From Tepidimonas ignava (lineage in GTDB: Bacteria; Pseudomonadota; Gammaproteobacteria; Burkholderiales; Burkholderiaceae_C), in NCBI RefSeq assembly GCF_004342625.1, contig NZ_SMAH01000002.1, positions 186,001 through 250,000 of the forward strand: a DNA stretch of 64,000 nucleotides, given 5' to 3'. Under the pieces are notes generated by a model. The model was not told the DNA's origin. It saw only the letters and a program-made list of their open reading frames with translations, and made no database searches. Every line of letters begins with the position of its first letter. The stretch's first letter is position 1. A program made the translations under genes and the position numbers. Of the stretch, positions 49,719 to 59,309 are shown one piece after another.

Positions 49719-49932
49719 CGACGTCAGGCCGTCGGTCGCCCGCTCGGCCAGGGGCCTGGTGCGGCGGCCGACCCGCCGCGCCGTGCGCGCCCATGTCCGC
49801 CATGCAGGGCGGTCGAGGAACTCCGGTGCGCCCTCATCCTCTAACGTCAGGCGCAGCCGGTGTGGTACGCTGCGCGCGGCGTTGTCATCGGCAACGCGCC
49901 ACGTTACCCCGCAACCCTAGGAGACCCGATCG

Positions 49933-50628
49933 ATGCGTCTGGACACCCAAGTCTTGCATCCCACCGACACCCTGGCCAGCGCCGCCGGCCAGCGCCAGCG
50001 TGTGCTGCGCAACACCTACGCCCTGCTGGCGCTGAGCATGCTGCCCACCGTGTTGGGGGCGTGGATCGGCATGCGCACCGGCGTAGGCGCCGTGCTGTCG
50101 GGCGGCGTGGGCCTGGTGGTGTTCCTGGTGGGCGCCTTTGGCTTCATGTTGGCCATCGAGCGCACCAAGCACTCCGGCACCGGCGTGGCGGTGCTGCTGG
50201 CCTTCACGTTCTTCATGGGACTGATGCTGTCGCGCCTGCTGGGCGCGGTGCTGGGCCTGGCCAACGGGGCGCAGTTGGTGATGACCGCGTTTGCCGGCAC
50301 GGCCGGGGTGTTTTTGGTCATGGCCAACCTGGCCAGCGTCGTCAAACGCGATCTGGAAGGCCTGGCCAAGTGGTTGTTCTTCGGCGCCATCGTGCTGCTG
50401 ATCGGCGGCATCATCAACGTTTTTGTGGGCAGCACGGCCCTGATGGCGGCGTTGTCGGTGATGGCCATCGGCATCTTCAGCGCGTTTTTGCTGGTGGACC
50501 TCAAGCGCATCGTGGACGGGGGCGAAACCAACTACATCACCGCCACGCTGGCGCTGTACCTGAGCCTGTTCAACATCTTCCAAAGCCTGCTGGCGCTGCT
50601 GGGCGTCTTCGGCGGCGAGCGTGAATGA
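49933..50628 (+). CDS. Bax inhibitor-1/YccA family membrane protein
   Basis: Seven-helix membrane protein, 231 aa, of the BI-1/TMBIM family. Typical features are helix ends such as VFLVGAFGFMLAIERTKHS and the C-terminal VDLKRIVDGGETNYITATL, which contains the conserved Asp residues. E. coli YccA modulates the FtsH protease. AGGAGA lies before the ATG. A double-hairpin terminator follows directly, so the gene is probably monocistronic. Confidence 0.93.
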   Translation: MRLDTQVLHPTDTLASAAGQRQRVLRNTYALLALSMLPTVLGAWIGMRTGVGAVLSGGVGLVVFLVGAFGFMLAIERTKHSGTGVAVLLAFTFFMGLMLSRLLGAVLGLANGAQLVMTAFAGTAGVFLVMANLASVVKRDLEGLAKWLFFGAIVLLIGGIINVFVGSTALMAALSVMAIGIFSAFLLVDLKRIVDGGETNYITATLALYLSLFNIFQSLLALLGVFGGERE

Positions 50629-50638
50629 TCCAGCCGGA

Positions 50639-50660
50639 GGCCGCACCCACCGGTGCGGCC
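50639..50660 (+). terminator. Strong hairpin after the BI-1 gene
   Basis: Perfect 9-bp stem GGCCGCACC/GGTGCGGCC with a 4-base loop, starting ten bases after the stop codon. No T-tract follows directly; it probably acts with the second hairpin at 50674-50699. Confidence 0.55.
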
Positions 50661-50673
50661 ACGCCGCCCACCG

Positions 50674-50708
50674 CAAACGCCGCAATTGCGCGGCGTTTGT
50701 GCTTTTGA
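50674..50708 (+). terminator. Rho-independent terminator after the BI-1 gene
   Basis: Perfect 10-bp stem CAAACGCCGC/GCGGCGTTTG with a 6-base AATTGC-containing loop, followed by TGCTTTTG. Together with the preceding hairpin it isolates the BI-1 gene from the downstream lipoprotein gene. Confidence 0.7.
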
Positions 50709-50760
50709 TGCGGGGATGGCACCCACCCCGCCCGCGCTGCCGATCGGTGACAATCGAGCC

Positions 50761-51306
50761 ATGCTGGCACCGACACCGCCCCAAGCCGACACGCCGCGCG
50801 GCCGACGCGCGGCGTGGCTGCTTGCCGTTGCGCTGACGGCCACCACGCTGCCCGGCTGCGACATGTTGGGCATCGACACGCCGGCCAAACAAGCCGAGCG
50901 GCGGGAGGCCGAGGGCAAGGCCATCGGCGCAGCGTGCCGGCACACCCAGCGCAGCCTGGAGGATTGCTACGCCAGCAACCCCAAGGCTTCCAAAGCCGCC
51001 ATCTTTGCCGGCTGGCGCGAGATGGACGAGTACATGCGGGAAAACGATATCCCGCCCGCCACCCCGACGGCCCGCCCCGCCCCACCCGCCGAGCCCAAAG
51101 AGGAGGTCGTCGACGCGGGGGACGGCGCCCAAGGCCCGCAGGCCGAAGGCAAAGCGGCGCCCGTGGGCGGGACCGCCGCCCCTGCGGCCGCCAACGCCAA
51201 CGGCACCACTGCGGCGACGGCGGCCCCCGCCGGCGCCAAGCCCCCCACCGGCAGCATCGTACCGAACCTTGCCCCCGCGGCGCAGAAAACACCCCCGCGC
51301 CAGTGA
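50761..51306 (+). CDS. Conserved hypothetical lipoprotein
   Basis: 181 aa. Twin-arginine-containing signal (RGRRAAWLLAVALTATTLPGC) with lipobox TLPGC, then a charged helical segment with two further cysteines (GAACRHTQRSLEDCYASN) and AAIFAGWREMDEYMREND, and a long Pro/Ala-rich tail. The cysteine-helical core looks conserved; the tail is low-complexity. A GACAAT hexamer ends six bases before ATG 50761, so transcription may begin at the start codon. Function unknown. Confidence 0.8.
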   Translation: MLAPTPPQADTPRGRRAAWLLAVALTATTLPGCDMLGIDTPAKQAERREAEGKAIGAACRHTQRSLEDCYASNPKASKAAIFAGWREMDEYMRENDIPPATPTARPAPPAEPKEEVVDAGDGAQGPQAEGKAAPVGGTAAPAAANANGTTAATAAPAGAKPPTGSIVPNLAPAAQKTPPRQ

Positions 51307-51349
51307 GGCGGCGCAGCGAGCGCGGCGGCCGCGTGCGGGAGGCCGGGCC

Positions 51350-52837
51350 TCAGGCCCCGACGCGGTCGAACACGGCGATGCTTTCCACGTGCGCCGTGTG
51401 CGGAAACATGTTGACCACCCCGGCCGCGCTGCAGCGGTAGCCCGCCTGATGCACCAGCAGCCCGGCGTCGCGCGCCAGCGTGGCGGGGTTGCAACTGACG
51501 TACACAATGCGCGTTGGCGGCTGCCACGCCGCCCCCGAGCCCGCTGCGGGCCACGAGCCGCCCGCGCGCGCCGCTTGCACGGTGTCGGCCAGGGCCTTGA
51601 CCAGCGCCAACGCGCCTTCGCGCGGTGGGTCGATCAACCAGCGCTGCGCCACGCCGTCGGCCACCAGTTGCTCAGGCGTCATCGCGAACAGGTTGCGCGC
51701 CACAAACGCGGTCGGAGCCAGCCCACCGCGGCGCTGCTGGTTGTGCGCCCAGTTGTCACGCGCGCGCTGCACCAGCGCCTCGCTGCCCTCCACCCCCAGC
51801 ACCGCACCGGCCTGCGTGGCCAGCGGCAGCGTGAAGTTGCCCAGGCCACAAAACCAGTCGATCACGCGCTCGTCGCGGCGCACCTCCAACAACCGCAGCG
51901 CGCGCGCCACCAGCACGCGGTTGATGTGCGGGTTGACCTGGGTGAAATCGGTGGGCCGGTAGGGCATGTGGATGCCGAACTCCGGCAGCGCGTAGGCCAG
52001 CGGTGGCGTGCCGTCGTGCGCATCGAGCCGGTGCACGCTGTCGGGTCCGGCGGGCTGCAACCACCATTGGATGGCCGCCTGGGGATGGGCGGCGGCAAAG
52101 GCGCGCAGCAGGTCCCGGTCGTGCTCGTCCAGCGGCTCCAGGTGGCGCAACACCAGCGCGGTGACACCTTCGCCGCAGGCCAGCTCGATTTGCGGACAGC
52201 GCTCACGGGCGTGCAGCCCCATGATCAGCGTGCGCAAGGGTTGCAGCAGCGCGCTGACCGGCGGCGGCAGCACGGCGCAGGTGTCCATGTCGGCCACGTA
52301 GCGGCTTTTGCGCTCGTGGAAACCCACGAGCACCGTGCCTTTGCGTGGCACGTGGCGCACCGCCAGCCGGGCACGCCAGCGGTAGCCCCACGCCGGCCCG
52401 GCGATGGCAGGCAGCATCCGCTGCGGTCGCACCTTGCCCAGGCGCTGCAGGTTGTCTTCCAGCGCACGCTGCTTGATCGCCACCTGCGCGCCGGGGTCGA
52501 TGTGCTGCATTTTGCAGCCGCCGCACGCGCCCGCATGCAGGCCGAAGTGGGGGCAGCGCGGCGTCACCCGCAACGGCGAGGGGCGGTGGATCGCGACGGC
52601 CTCGGCGGCTTCCCACTGTGGTTTGCGCCGCGTCACACGCACCTCGGCCCACTCGCCGGGCAAGGCGCCTTCGACAAACACCACCTTGCCCTCGGGACGG
52701 CGCCCCACGCCGTGCGCTTCCAGGTCGATGGCGTGGATCGGCACCGCCTCGGGCGGCACACCCGCGGGGCGCACCGGCGGCACGGCCTCGCTGAGGGCGG
52801 CCGATGCCACCCGCTCCATGTCGTCGTCGTGCTCCAT
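51350..52837 (-). CDS. rlmD: 23S rRNA (uracil-1939-C5) methyltransferase RlmD
   Basis: SAM-dependent iron-sulfur RNA methyltransferase, about 495 aa. N-terminal TRAM domain, then Fe-S cysteines in [18 protein letters not shown]. The Rossmann core shows [16 protein letters not shown] and DPPREGA, with the nucleophile Cys in [14 protein letters not shown] longer relative of E. coli RlmD (433 aa). ATG 52837 overlaps the nlpD stop by one base (TGATG). It occupies the place where rpoS often follows nlpD. Confidence 0.94.
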   Translation of the reverse strand: MEHDDDMERVASAALSEAVPPVRPAGVPPEAVPIHAIDLEAHGVGRRPEGKVVFVEGALPGEWAEVRVTRRKPQWEAAEAVAIHRPSPLRVTPRCPHFGLHAGACGGCKMQHIDPGAQVAIKQRALEDNLQRLGKVRPQRMLPAIAGPAWGYRWRARLAVRHVPRKGTVLVGFHERKSRYVADMDTCAVLPPPVSALLQPLRTLIMGLHARERCPQIELACGEGVTALVLRHLEPLDEHDRDLLRAFAAAHPQAAIQWWLQPAGPDSVHRLDAHDGTPPLAYALPEFGIHMPYRPTDFTQVNPHINRVLVARALRLLEVRRDERVIDWFCGLGNFTLPLATQAGAVLGVEGSEALVQRARDNWAHNQQRRGGLAPTAFVARNLFAMTPEQLVADGVAQRWLIDPPREGALALVKALADTVQAARAGGSWPAAGSGAAWQPPTRIVYVSCNPATLARDAGLLVHQAGYRCSAAGVVNMFPHTAHVESIAVFDRVGA

Positions 52838-53784
52838 CAACGGCTCGGCAGCAGGCTCAGGGGATCGACCGGCTTGCCCTGACGCCGCACCTCGAAGTGC
52901 AGCTTGACCCGGTCGGCGTCGGTGTTGCCCATCTCGGCGATCTTTTGCCCTTGGCGCACGGTTTGGTCCTCGCGCACCAACAGCGTCTGGTTGTGGGCGT
53001 AGGCGGTCAGGTAGGTGTTGTTGTGCTTGATGATGACGAGGTTGCCGTAACCGCGCAGGTCGGAGCCCGCGTACACGACACGCCCATCGGCCGCGGCCAG
53101 CACCGGGTCACCCGCCTTGCCGCCGATGCCGATGCCTTTGTTGCGCACTTCATCAAAGTGGTACAGCACCGGACCACGCGCCGGCCACGCCAGCGCGATG
53201 GCGTCGGCGGGGGCGGCTTTGGCCGGTGTGGGTTCGGGCGTGGCGCTGGCCGCCGGCGCTGGCTTGCCGGTGCCGTTGGCCGCCGCGGGCGCGCCGCCAC
53301 CGGTCGTCGACGGCGAGCGGGCGCCGCTGGGCGGGGTTTCAAGCGGACGCGCCTGCACCGGGGCAACCGCGGCCACCGGTTGCGTTTGCACCCCGTCGCC
53401 GGCGGTCACCGGCTCCGCCGTCGGCGGCACCACCCGCAGCACCTGCCCAACCTCGATACGGTTGGGGTCGCTCAGGTTGTTCCAGGCCGCCAGGTCGCGC
53501 CAACTGTGGCCGTGTTCCAAGCCAATGCGGTACAACGTGTCGCCCGGCCGCACCGTGTAGTAGCCGGGCTTGCCGGCGTTTTCGCTGCCGGGCGGGGGCG
53601 GCGTGGCGGGAGTGGCGGGCGCCGGTGCGGGCAACGGCGCCGCCGCGGCCGCGCCGGCCACCCGCCGATCTTCCACAGGCGCGGTGCGTGCGGGTTTGCT
53701 GGGGGCTGCGCAGCCGGCCAGCAGGGCCAGCAGCCCCCCGGCCAACAGCCAGGCACCGCAGCGGTGCGGTTGTTTGAGCGTCAT
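52837..53784 (-). CDS. nlpD: LysM-M23 family lipoprotein, NlpD-like
   Basis: Outer-membrane lipoprotein that activates septal amidases, 315 aa. Lipobox [12 protein letters not shown], a LysM domain ([18 protein letters not shown] to [10 protein letters not shown]) and a C-terminal LytM/M23 domain. The first zinc motif of active M23 peptidases (HxxxD) is missing: the equivalent segment reads [11 protein letters not shown]; the later YAHNQTL and KLHFEVR are retained. It is thus a non-catalytic activator like E. coli NlpD, which switches on AmiC; an amiC gene is at the left edge of this window. Confidence 0.93.
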   Translation of the reverse strand: MTLKQPHRCGAWLLAGGLLALLAGCAAPSKPARTAPVEDRRVAGAAAAAPLPAPAPATPATPPPPGSENAGKPGYYTVRPGDTLYRIGLEHGHSWRDLAAWNNLSDPNRIEVGQVLRVVPPTAEPVTAGDGVQTQPVAAVAPVQARPLETPPSGARSPSTTGGGAPAAANGTGKPAPAASATPEPTPAKAAPADAIALAWPARGPVLYHFDEVRNKGIGIGGKAGDPVLAAADGRVVYAGSDLRGYGNLVIIKHNNTYLTAYAHNQTLLVREDQTVRQGQKIAEMGNTDADRVKLHFEVRRQGKPVDPLSLLPSR

Positions 53785-53809
53785 CGCAGCGTCGTTTTCG
53801 TAGCAGGGT

Positions 53810-54613
53810 TCACAGCACGCCCGATTGTAGGGGGACGAACCGCACGCCCTCGAGCACCTCGCGCTGCCACCCGGTGGCGGTGCGCTGCACGACCACGAGC
53901 CGCTGCTGCCCCGGTTGCACCTCGGCCGGGGCCACCAACCGCCCCCCGACCGCGAGTTGATCCAGCCACGCTTGGGGGATGGCCTCCCCGCCCGCCGCGG
54001 CGATGATGCCGGCGTACGGCGCCCCCGCAGGGTAGCCGGCGGTGCCGTCGCCCAAAATCAGGTGCAGGTTGGGGATGCGCAGCGGCCGCAGATTGTCGCG
54101 CGCCTTGTCGTGCAGGGCGCGCAAGCGCTCCATGCTGTACACCTCGCGCGCCAGCCGGGCCAGCAGCGCCGCCTGGTAGCCACAGCCGGTGCCAATCTCC
54201 AGCACCCGCCCCAGCGGCAACGTCTGGCCGGCGCACAACAGCTCCAGCATGCGCGCCACCACGCTGGGTTTGGAAATCGTCTGCCCCCAGCCGATGGGCA
54301 ATGCGGTGTCCTCGTAGGCCTGGGGCACCAGCGCGCTGTCCACAAAGCGATGCCGCTCCACCGCAGCCAGCGCCTGCAACACCGCCGGATGGGTCACCCC
54401 CTGCTGCGCCAGGCGCTGCACCATGGCCTGGCGCACCGCCGCCGAGTCCAGCCCCACCCCCTGCGCGCTGGGCACCGCCCCCGCGGGGCGCGCGCCCGGG
54501 GTTGCCGCCCCCGCACGGCGTGCGGGTACCGCAGGGGCCGGACGCAGCCCTTCCAGGGTGGCCGGAAACCGCGCCCCGCGCCCCCGCGCACCACCCGCGC
54601 CGGGTTGGCTCAT
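53810..54613 (-). CDS. pcm: Protein-L-isoaspartate O-methyltransferase
   Basis: Repairs isoaspartyl residues in aged proteins using SAM, 267 aa. N-terminal disordered Gly/Arg-rich extension of about 45 residues, then the core: [25 protein letters not shown], the SAM motif [16 protein letters not shown] and VPLQ at the end. Longer than E. coli Pcm (208) because of the N-terminal extension. ATG 54613 overlaps the surE stop (ATGA); nlpD follows after 25 bases. Confidence 0.95.
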   Translation of the reverse strand: MSQPGAGGARGRGARFPATLEGLRPAPAVPARRAGAATPGARPAGAVPSAQGVGLDSAAVRQAMVQRLAQQGVTHPAVLQALAAVERHRFVDSALVPQAYEDTALPIGWGQTISKPSVVARMLELLCAGQTLPLGRVLEIGTGCGYQAALLARLAREVYSMERLRALHDKARDNLRPLRIPNLHLILGDGTAGYPAGAPYAGIIAAAGGEAIPQAWLDQLAVGGRLVAPAEVQPGQQRLVVVQRTATGWQREVLEGVRFVPLQSGVL

Positions 54614-55422
54614 GCCTGCGCCTCGCTGCCCGCGCGCAGCGCAGCCGCCGTCTGCGCCCAGTACGCCAGCCGGGCATGGTCGGTCAGGTCGATCTGCAGC
54701 GGCGTGATCGCCACGTACCCTTGGCGTGTGGCGTGAAAGTCCGTGCCCTCGGCATCGTCCTTGGCCGGCCCGGCGGCGCCGATCCAGTACATCGTCTCGC
54801 CGCGCGGGTTGACCTGGGTGATGACCGGCTCGGCGGCGTGCCGTCGCCCCAGCCGCGCCACCTTGAAGCCACGGATCTGCGCGCGCGGCAACGCGGGGAT
54901 GTTGACGTTGAGCAGCCACGGCTCGGCATGCGCGCCTTCGGCCCCCTGCGCCACCGCTTGGGCATGGGCCTGCACCGCCGGCTGCAGACTGCGCACCAAC
55001 TGCGCCGCCAGCGCCACGGCGTCATCCAGGTGCGCCCAGCCCTTCTCTGTCAGCGAAAACGCAATCCCCGGGATGCCAAACAGGTACCCCTCCATCGCCG
55101 CGCCCACGGTGCCAGAGTAAATCGTGTCGTCACCCATGTTGGCGCCGTTGTTGATGCCAGACACGACCAGGTCCGGCCGGTACGGCAGCAGCCCGGTCAG
55201 CGCGATGTGCACGCAATCCGCCGGGGTGCCGTTGACGTAGCGCACGTGCTCATCCGCGCGGTGCACGTACAGCGGCGCGTTGAGCGTCAGCGCGTTGGAT
55301 TTAGCGCTGTTGTTGTGTTCGGGCGCGACGATTTCGACGTCGGCAAACGCCCGCAGCGCGGCCGCCAGGGCCTGAATGCCAGGGGCTTGGTAGCCGTCGT
55401 CGTTGCTGAGCAGGATACGCAT
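54610..55422 (-). CDS. surE: 5'/3'-nucleotidase SurE
   Basis: Metal-dependent nucleoside monophosphatase, 270 aa. The metal site is [16 protein letters not shown] with the following N residue in [14 protein letters not shown], plus [20 protein letters not shown]. First gene of surE-pcm-nlpD-rlmD. MRILLSNDD from ATG 55422 is canonical; an in-frame ATG at 55431 overlaps a TACAAT hexamer (55430-55435). That hexamer is exactly seven bases from the chosen ATG, suggesting a leaderless transcript. Confidence 0.97.
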   Translation of the reverse strand: MRILLSNDDGYQAPGIQALAAALRAFADVEIVAPEHNNSAKSNALTLNAPLYVHRADEHVRYVNGTPADCVHIALTGLLPYRPDLVVSGINNGANMGDDTIYSGTVGAAMEGYLFGIPGIAFSLTEKGWAHLDDAVALAAQLVRSLQPAVQAHAQAVAQGAEGAHAEPWLLNVNIPALPRAQIRGFKVARLGRRHAAEPVITQVNPRGETMYWIGAAGPAKDDAEGTDFHATRQGYVAITPLQIDLTDHARLAYWAQTAAALRAGSEAQA

Positions 55423-55524
55423 GCGGCGCATTGTAGGCGCGCCGCTGGCCCGCCGCCCAGGTGACACCCATGCCGGACCTGCCCCGCTAGCATCGGGGCC
55501 CGGACCACCGAAGGAGACATGCCG

Positions 55525-56520
55525 ATGCAAGCCTGGCAGTGCGACCAACCCCTGGGCGTCGAAGCCCTGCGCTGGACCACCCTACCCACGCCCGAGCCGG
55601 GCGCGGGCGAGGTGCTGGTGGACATCGAGGCCGCCAGCCTCAACTACCCGGACCTGCTGATGATCCAGGGCCGCTACCAGCACAAGCCCACGCCGCCGTT
55701 CGTGCCCGGGGCGGAGTTTGCCGGGGTGGTGCGCGCGGTGGGCCCTGGTGTGACCACCCTGCAACCCGGTCAGGCGGTGGCGTGCCTCAGCGGCACCGGT
55801 GCGTTCGCCACCCAGGCGGTGGTGCCGGCGGCGCTGTGCGTGCCCCTCCCTCCCGGGATGGCGCTGACCGACGCCGCCGCGTTCATCATGACCTACGCCA
55901 CCTCGTACCACGCGCTGCTGGACCGCGGCGCGCTGCGCGCCGGCGAAACCGTGCTGGTGCTGGGCGCCGCGGGCGGCGTGGGCACGGCGGCGATCCAGAT
56001 CGCCCAAGCGGCCGGCGCCCACGTCATCGCCGCGGCCGGCGGGGCCGACAAATGCGCGCTGGCCCAGCGCCTGGGGGCCGACGCCGTGCTGGACTACCAG
56101 CAACACGCCCCAGACGGCAGCCTGCGCGAGGAACTGAAGCGCTTGACACACGGCCGCGGCCCGGACGTCGTGTACGACCCGGTCGGCGGCGCGCTGGCCG
56201 AGCCCGTGTTTCGCTCCATCGCCTGGCGCGGCCGCTACCTGGTGATCGGCTTTGCCGGCGGCCCCATCCCCAGCCTGCCGTTGAACCTGCCGCTGCTCAA
56301 AGGCGCCTCCATCGTGGGGGTGTTTTGGGGTGAGTTCGCCCGCCGCGAACCGCAGGCCAACGCCACCATGCTGCGCACGCTGCTGCAGGGCTACCAGCAG
56401 GGCCTGTACCGCCCGGTCATCGACAGCGTGCTGCCGATGACCGAACTGCCCCAGGCGCTGGCCCGCATCGCCGCGCGCCAGGTGCGCGGCAAGCTGGTGC
56501 TGCGCAACGCCAGCGCCTAA
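55525..56520 (+). CDS. NADPH:quinone oxidoreductase family protein (zinc-free MDR)
   Basis: Medium-chain dehydrogenase/reductase of the quinone oxidoreductase branch, 331 aa. GroES-like N-terminal domain ([26 protein letters not shown]) and nucleotide-binding [19 protein letters not shown]; no zinc-site cysteines. ATG 55525 has AAGGAG eight bases upstream; ATG 55519 is only two bases from it. The stop codon forms part of a possible -10 hexamer (TAAAAT, 56518-56523) for the adjacent riboswitch. Confidence 0.92.
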   Translation: MQAWQCDQPLGVEALRWTTLPTPEPGAGEVLVDIEAASLNYPDLLMIQGRYQHKPTPPFVPGAEFAGVVRAVGPGVTTLQPGQAVACLSGTGAFATQAVVPAALCVPLPPGMALTDAAAFIMTYATSYHALLDRGALRAGETVLVLGAAGGVGTAAIQIAQAAGAHVIAAAGGADKCALAQRLGADAVLDYQQHAPDGSLREELKRLTHGRGPDVVYDPVGGALAEPVFRSIAWRGRYLVIGFAGGPIPSLPLNLPLLKGASIVGVFWGEFARREPQANATMLRTLLQGYQQGLYRPVIDSVLPMTELPQALARIAARQVRGKLVLRNASA

Positions 56521-56540
56521 AATGCCCAGCCTCTGAGTCG

Positions 56541-56670
56541 CCAGGGGAGCCGGCGCACGTGCCTGCCGCCAAGCGCGGTGGATGTGCCCCGGCTGAGAGT
56601 GGACGCCAGGCCATGGGGGCCGAGGTCCAGACCCTTGGAACCTGATCCGGTTCGTACCGGCGCGAGGAAG
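56541..56670 (+). promoter_or_regulatory. TPP riboswitch (THI element)
   Basis: The conserved thi-box parts occur in the right order: GGGG-containing 5' stem (about 56543), GGCTGAGAGT (56591-56600), then ACCCTTGGAACCTGATCCGG (56631-56650) followed by TTCGTACCGGCGCGAGGAAG. The last part includes the Shine-Dalgarno GAGGAAG (56664-56670), so ligand binding should mask translation of the symporter starting at 56677. Expected effect: repression when thiamine pyrophosphate is abundant. Confidence 0.93.
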
Positions 56671-56676
56671 TGCGAC

Positions 56677-58092
56677 ATGACAAGCGGATGGGCGATGGCC
56701 GCGGTGGCCGCGGCGTTGGTGGGGTTTTTGTTCATCGGTTTGCGCGCGCGGCGCACCGACGAAGGGCTGGACGACTACCTGACCGCGCGCCACAGCCAAG
56801 GGGCGGGTACGTTGGCGCTGTCGTTTGTGGCGTCGGGCCTGGGGGCGTGGATCTTGCTCGTACCGCCCGAAGTGGCCGCCTTCGTGGGGCCGCTGGCGTT
56901 GGCCGGCTACGCGCTGGGGGCGGCGCTGCCGTTTGTGCTGCTGGCCTGGGCCGCCCCCGCGCTGCGGCGGCGTTTGCCCGCGGGCCGCAGCCTCACCGAT
57001 TACGCCGGTGAGCGCTTCGGCACCCCGGTGCGCCTGTGGGTGCTCGGGCTGGCGCTGCTGTACATGCTTTGTTTTCTGACCGCCGAGTTGACCGCGTTGA
57101 GCAGCATCGTGGCGCTGCTGACCGGCGCCGATGGCCGCTGGGCCATGCTGGCGGTGGCCGGCGTCACGCTGGCCTACACCACCTGGGGCGGCCTGCGCGC
57201 CAGTCTGGCCACCGACCGCTGGCAAGCATGGTTGCTGCTGGTGCTGCTGGTGGGCGTCGCGACGCTGGCGCTGACCCAACCCGGCCCGTCGGTGACCGTC
57301 ACGCCCAGCGCCCCGGCCGATGCCCCGCTGGCCGTGGGGCTGTCGGTGGCCGCCACCCTGGTGATTGCCGTCACGGCGGCCAACCTGTTCCACCAGGGCT
57401 ACTGGCAGCGTCTGTGGGCCGCCACCGACACGCAGGCGCTGCACCGCGCCGCGTGGGCCGGGGCACTGGTCAGCGCGGGGGCCATCGCCGTGGTCGGCGC
57501 CTTGGGCATCGTGGCCGCGTTGCGCGGGCTGCCGTTGGGCCAGCCGCCGGTGCCGCTGTTTGCGTTGGTGCAGCAAGGTCCGGCCTGGGGGCTGTGGGCG
57601 GTGCTGCTGCTGGCGGTGGCGCTGGTGGCCTCGTCGGTCGATACGCTGCAAAGCGGCATCGCCTCGCTGCTGGTCACCCAGCACCGCGGCACCACGCTGC
57701 GCGGCGCGCGCTGGGCCACGGTGCTGCTGATGGTGCCGGTGCTGCTGGTGGCGTGGCAGGGTCTGTCGGTGCTGCGGTTGTTCTTGGTGGCCGACTTGCT
57801 GTGCGCCACCGCCGCGGTGCCGTTGCTGCTGGGCCTGCACCCGCGCGTGCCGCGCCACGCCGCGCTGGCCGGCATGGTCGCCGGCGTGGTCGGCGCGGTG
57901 CTGCCCGACGCGCTGGCCAGCGGCAGCCTTGGGCAAGGCATTGTGGCGGCCACCTTCCCGGCCAACGTGCCCACGCTGGCCCCGTTTGTTGGGGCGTTGC
58001 TGGCCTCCAGCGCGGTGACGCTGCTGCTGACCTGGCTTGATCAGGCGCGCGCGTCGCCCCAGCGCAGCGGGCAGCGGTCGTCGCCCACGTAA
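56677..58092 (+). CDS. Sodium/solute symporter family protein, predicted thiamine or precursor transporter
   Basis: About 471 aa, 12-13 hydrophobic helices, SSS-family membrane protein; the helix containing LSFVASGLGAWILLVPPEVA and the loop with RLPAGRSLTDYAGERFG are SSS-like. The start is ATG 56677, since codons upstream belong to the riboswitch whose SD lies six bases before it. TPP riboswitch control indicates uptake of thiamine or a pyrimidine/thiazole precursor; comparative studies have proposed such SSS proteins (called ThiV) as thiamine-related transporters. Its end overlaps the convergent nucleotidyltransferase by 52 bases. Confidence 0.88.
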   Translation: MTSGWAMAAVAAALVGFLFIGLRARRTDEGLDDYLTARHSQGAGTLALSFVASGLGAWILLVPPEVAAFVGPLALAGYALGAALPFVLLAWAAPALRRRLPAGRSLTDYAGERFGTPVRLWVLGLALLYMLCFLTAELTALSSIVALLTGADGRWAMLAVAGVTLAYTTWGGLRASLATDRWQAWLLLVLLVGVATLALTQPGPSVTVTPSAPADAPLAVGLSVAATLVIAVTAANLFHQGYWQRLWAATDTQALHRAAWAGALVSAGAIAVVGALGIVAALRGLPLGQPPVPLFALVQQGPAWGLWAVLLLAVALVASSVDTLQSGIASLLVTQHRGTTLRGARWATVLLMVPVLLVAWQGLSVLRLFLVADLLCATAAVPLLLGLHPRVPRHAALAGMVAGVVGAVLPDALASGSLGQGIVAATFPANVPTLAPFVGALLASSAVTLLLTWLDQARASPQRSGQRSSPT

Positions 58093-59144
58093 GTGGCGCG
58101 GCCCCAGCGGTCCACGCAGTAGCTGGGTGACACGATCATGTCCTGAAACAGCATGCCCGCGCCGATGCGGGTGTACTCGAACAACACGCTGCGCTCGATG
58201 CGCGAGCCGGCGCGCAGATGCGAGCCATGGCCGATCCAGGCCGGACCGACGATCGAGCAATCCGGCTCCAGCCGCACGCTGGAGCCTATGTACACCGGCC
58301 CGGTGATGTGCACGCGCTCGAAGTCGATGCGGGTGTTGAGCCCCACCCACACGCCCGGGCGGATTTCGGTGCCCGGCATGCGCATGTCGGCGATCTCGCC
58401 GCTGAGCACGCGCTGCAGCACCGACCAGTAGTCGCTCACACGGCCGATGTCGATCCAGTGAAACGGCCGGCTCTGCGCGTAAAACGGCAGCCCGCGCTGC
58501 ACCAGCAGCGGAAAGAGCTGGCTGCCGATGTCAAACACCTGCCCCGACGGCACGAGGTCCAGCACCGCTGGCTCGAAGATGTAAATACCCGTGCTGGCCA
58601 GGTTGGAGCGCGCTTCGTCCGGTTGGGGCTTTTCCTGGAACGAGCGCACACGCCCATCGTCATCGGCCACGACGATGCCATAGTTGCTGACCTGCTCACG
58701 CGGCACCGGCAGCGTCACCACCGACGCCAGCGCCCCCTTGGCGCGGTGCTCCTGCAACGCGGCCGTGATGTCCAGGTCCACCAAGGCATCGCCGCACAGC
58801 ACGATGGTAGTGTCGTCAAAGAAGCCGCTTTGGTCCTGGATGCGCTTCATGCCCCCAGCCGAGCCCAGCGGCCGCGGCAGGATGTCGCCGTGCTCGTACA
58901 CGCCTTCGTAGGAATAGCCAATTTCGACGCCCCAGCGCCGACCGTCACGGAAGTATTGTTCGATCTTGTGGTGGTTCCACGCCACGTTGACCATGATCTG
59001 CCGCACCCCGTGCGCGGCGAGGCGCTCGATCAGGTACTCCATCACGGGCTTATCCAGGATCGGCACCATGGGCTTGGGCCAGTCCTTGGTCAGGGGACGT
59101 ACGCGGGTGCCCTGTCCCGCCGCCAATATCATGCCTTTGGCCAT
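58041..59144 (-). CDS. Sugar-phosphate nucleotidyltransferase with left-handed beta-helix
   Basis: NDP-sugar pyrophosphorylase, 367 aa. N-terminal nucleotidyltransferase signature ILAAGQGTRVRPLTKDWPKP, with LCGDALVDLD and FQEKPQ; C-terminal hexapeptide-like repeats (EIRPGVWVGLNTRID to IVGPAWIGHGSHL). Most like mannose-1-phosphate guanylyltransferase or glucose-1-phosphate nucleotidyltransferase; the specific sugar is uncertain. ATG 59144 is used because the longer frame runs through the tRNA-His gene. It lies 61 bases downstream of that tRNA. Confidence 0.9.
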   Translation of the reverse strand: MAKGMILAAGQGTRVRPLTKDWPKPMVPILDKPVMEYLIERLAAHGVRQIMVNVAWNHHKIEQYFRDGRRWGVEIGYSYEGVYEHGDILPRPLGSAGGMKRIQDQSGFFDDTTIVLCGDALVDLDITAALQEHRAKGALASVVTLPVPREQVSNYGIVVADDDGRVRSFQEKPQPDEARSNLASTGIYIFEPAVLDLVPSGQVFDIGSQLFPLLVQRGLPFYAQSRPFHWIDIGRVSDYWSVLQRVLSGEIADMRMPGTEIRPGVWVGLNTRIDFERVHITGPVYIGSSVRLEPDCSIVGPAWIGHGSHLRAGSRIERSVLFEYTRIGAGMLFQDMIVSPSYCVDRWGRATYVGDDRCPLRWGDARA

Positions 59145-59205
59145 TGTTGTTGGTGGTGCAACAAAAAAGCCCAGGCCTGGGTGGCGCTGGGCTTGAAGAA
59201 CATAC

Positions 59206-59281
59206 TGGGGTGGCTGATGGGACTCGAACCCACGACAACCAGAATCACAATCTGGGACTCTACCAACTGAGCTACAGCCAC
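59206..59281 (-). tRNA. tRNA-His (anticodon GUG)
   Basis: The minus strand folds as a tRNA: acceptor GTGGCTG/CAGCCAC, D-arm AGCTCAGTTGG, anticodon loop ATTGTGATT, T-loop GGTTCGAGTC, encoded CCA (59206-59208). Anticodon GTG gives His. The extra 5' G (G-1, base 59282) opposite discriminator C is the histidine identity element and is encoded here. A perfect TATAAT lies at 59301 to 59296. Confidence 0.97.
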
Positions 59282-59295
59282 CGTGTAAAGCCCGC

Positions 59296-59301
59296 ATTAT
59301 A
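59296..59301 (-). promoter_or_regulatory. -10 box of the tRNA-His promoter
   Basis: TATAAT on the minus strand, followed by GC-rich GCGGGC, typical of stringently controlled stable-RNA promoters, and about 14 bases before the tRNA 5' end. A convincing -35 was not found. Confidence 0.6.
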
Positions 59302-59309
59302 GCGGTGAA

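Noticed and set aside
49719-49932. Small protein in the gap between exbD and the BI-1 gene
   Set aside because: Short open frames exist on the plus strand but lack an SD, hydrophobic pattern or coupling to neighbours; it looks like a promoter region.
56578-56676. N-terminal extension of the symporter from 56578
   Set aside because: These bases form the core of the TPP riboswitch; the SD at 56664-56670 fits ATG 56677.
59145-59297. N-terminal extension of the nucleotidyltransferase through the tRNA-His gene
   Set aside because: The added residues are the translated tRNA. MAKGMILAAGQGTR from 59144 is the canonical start.
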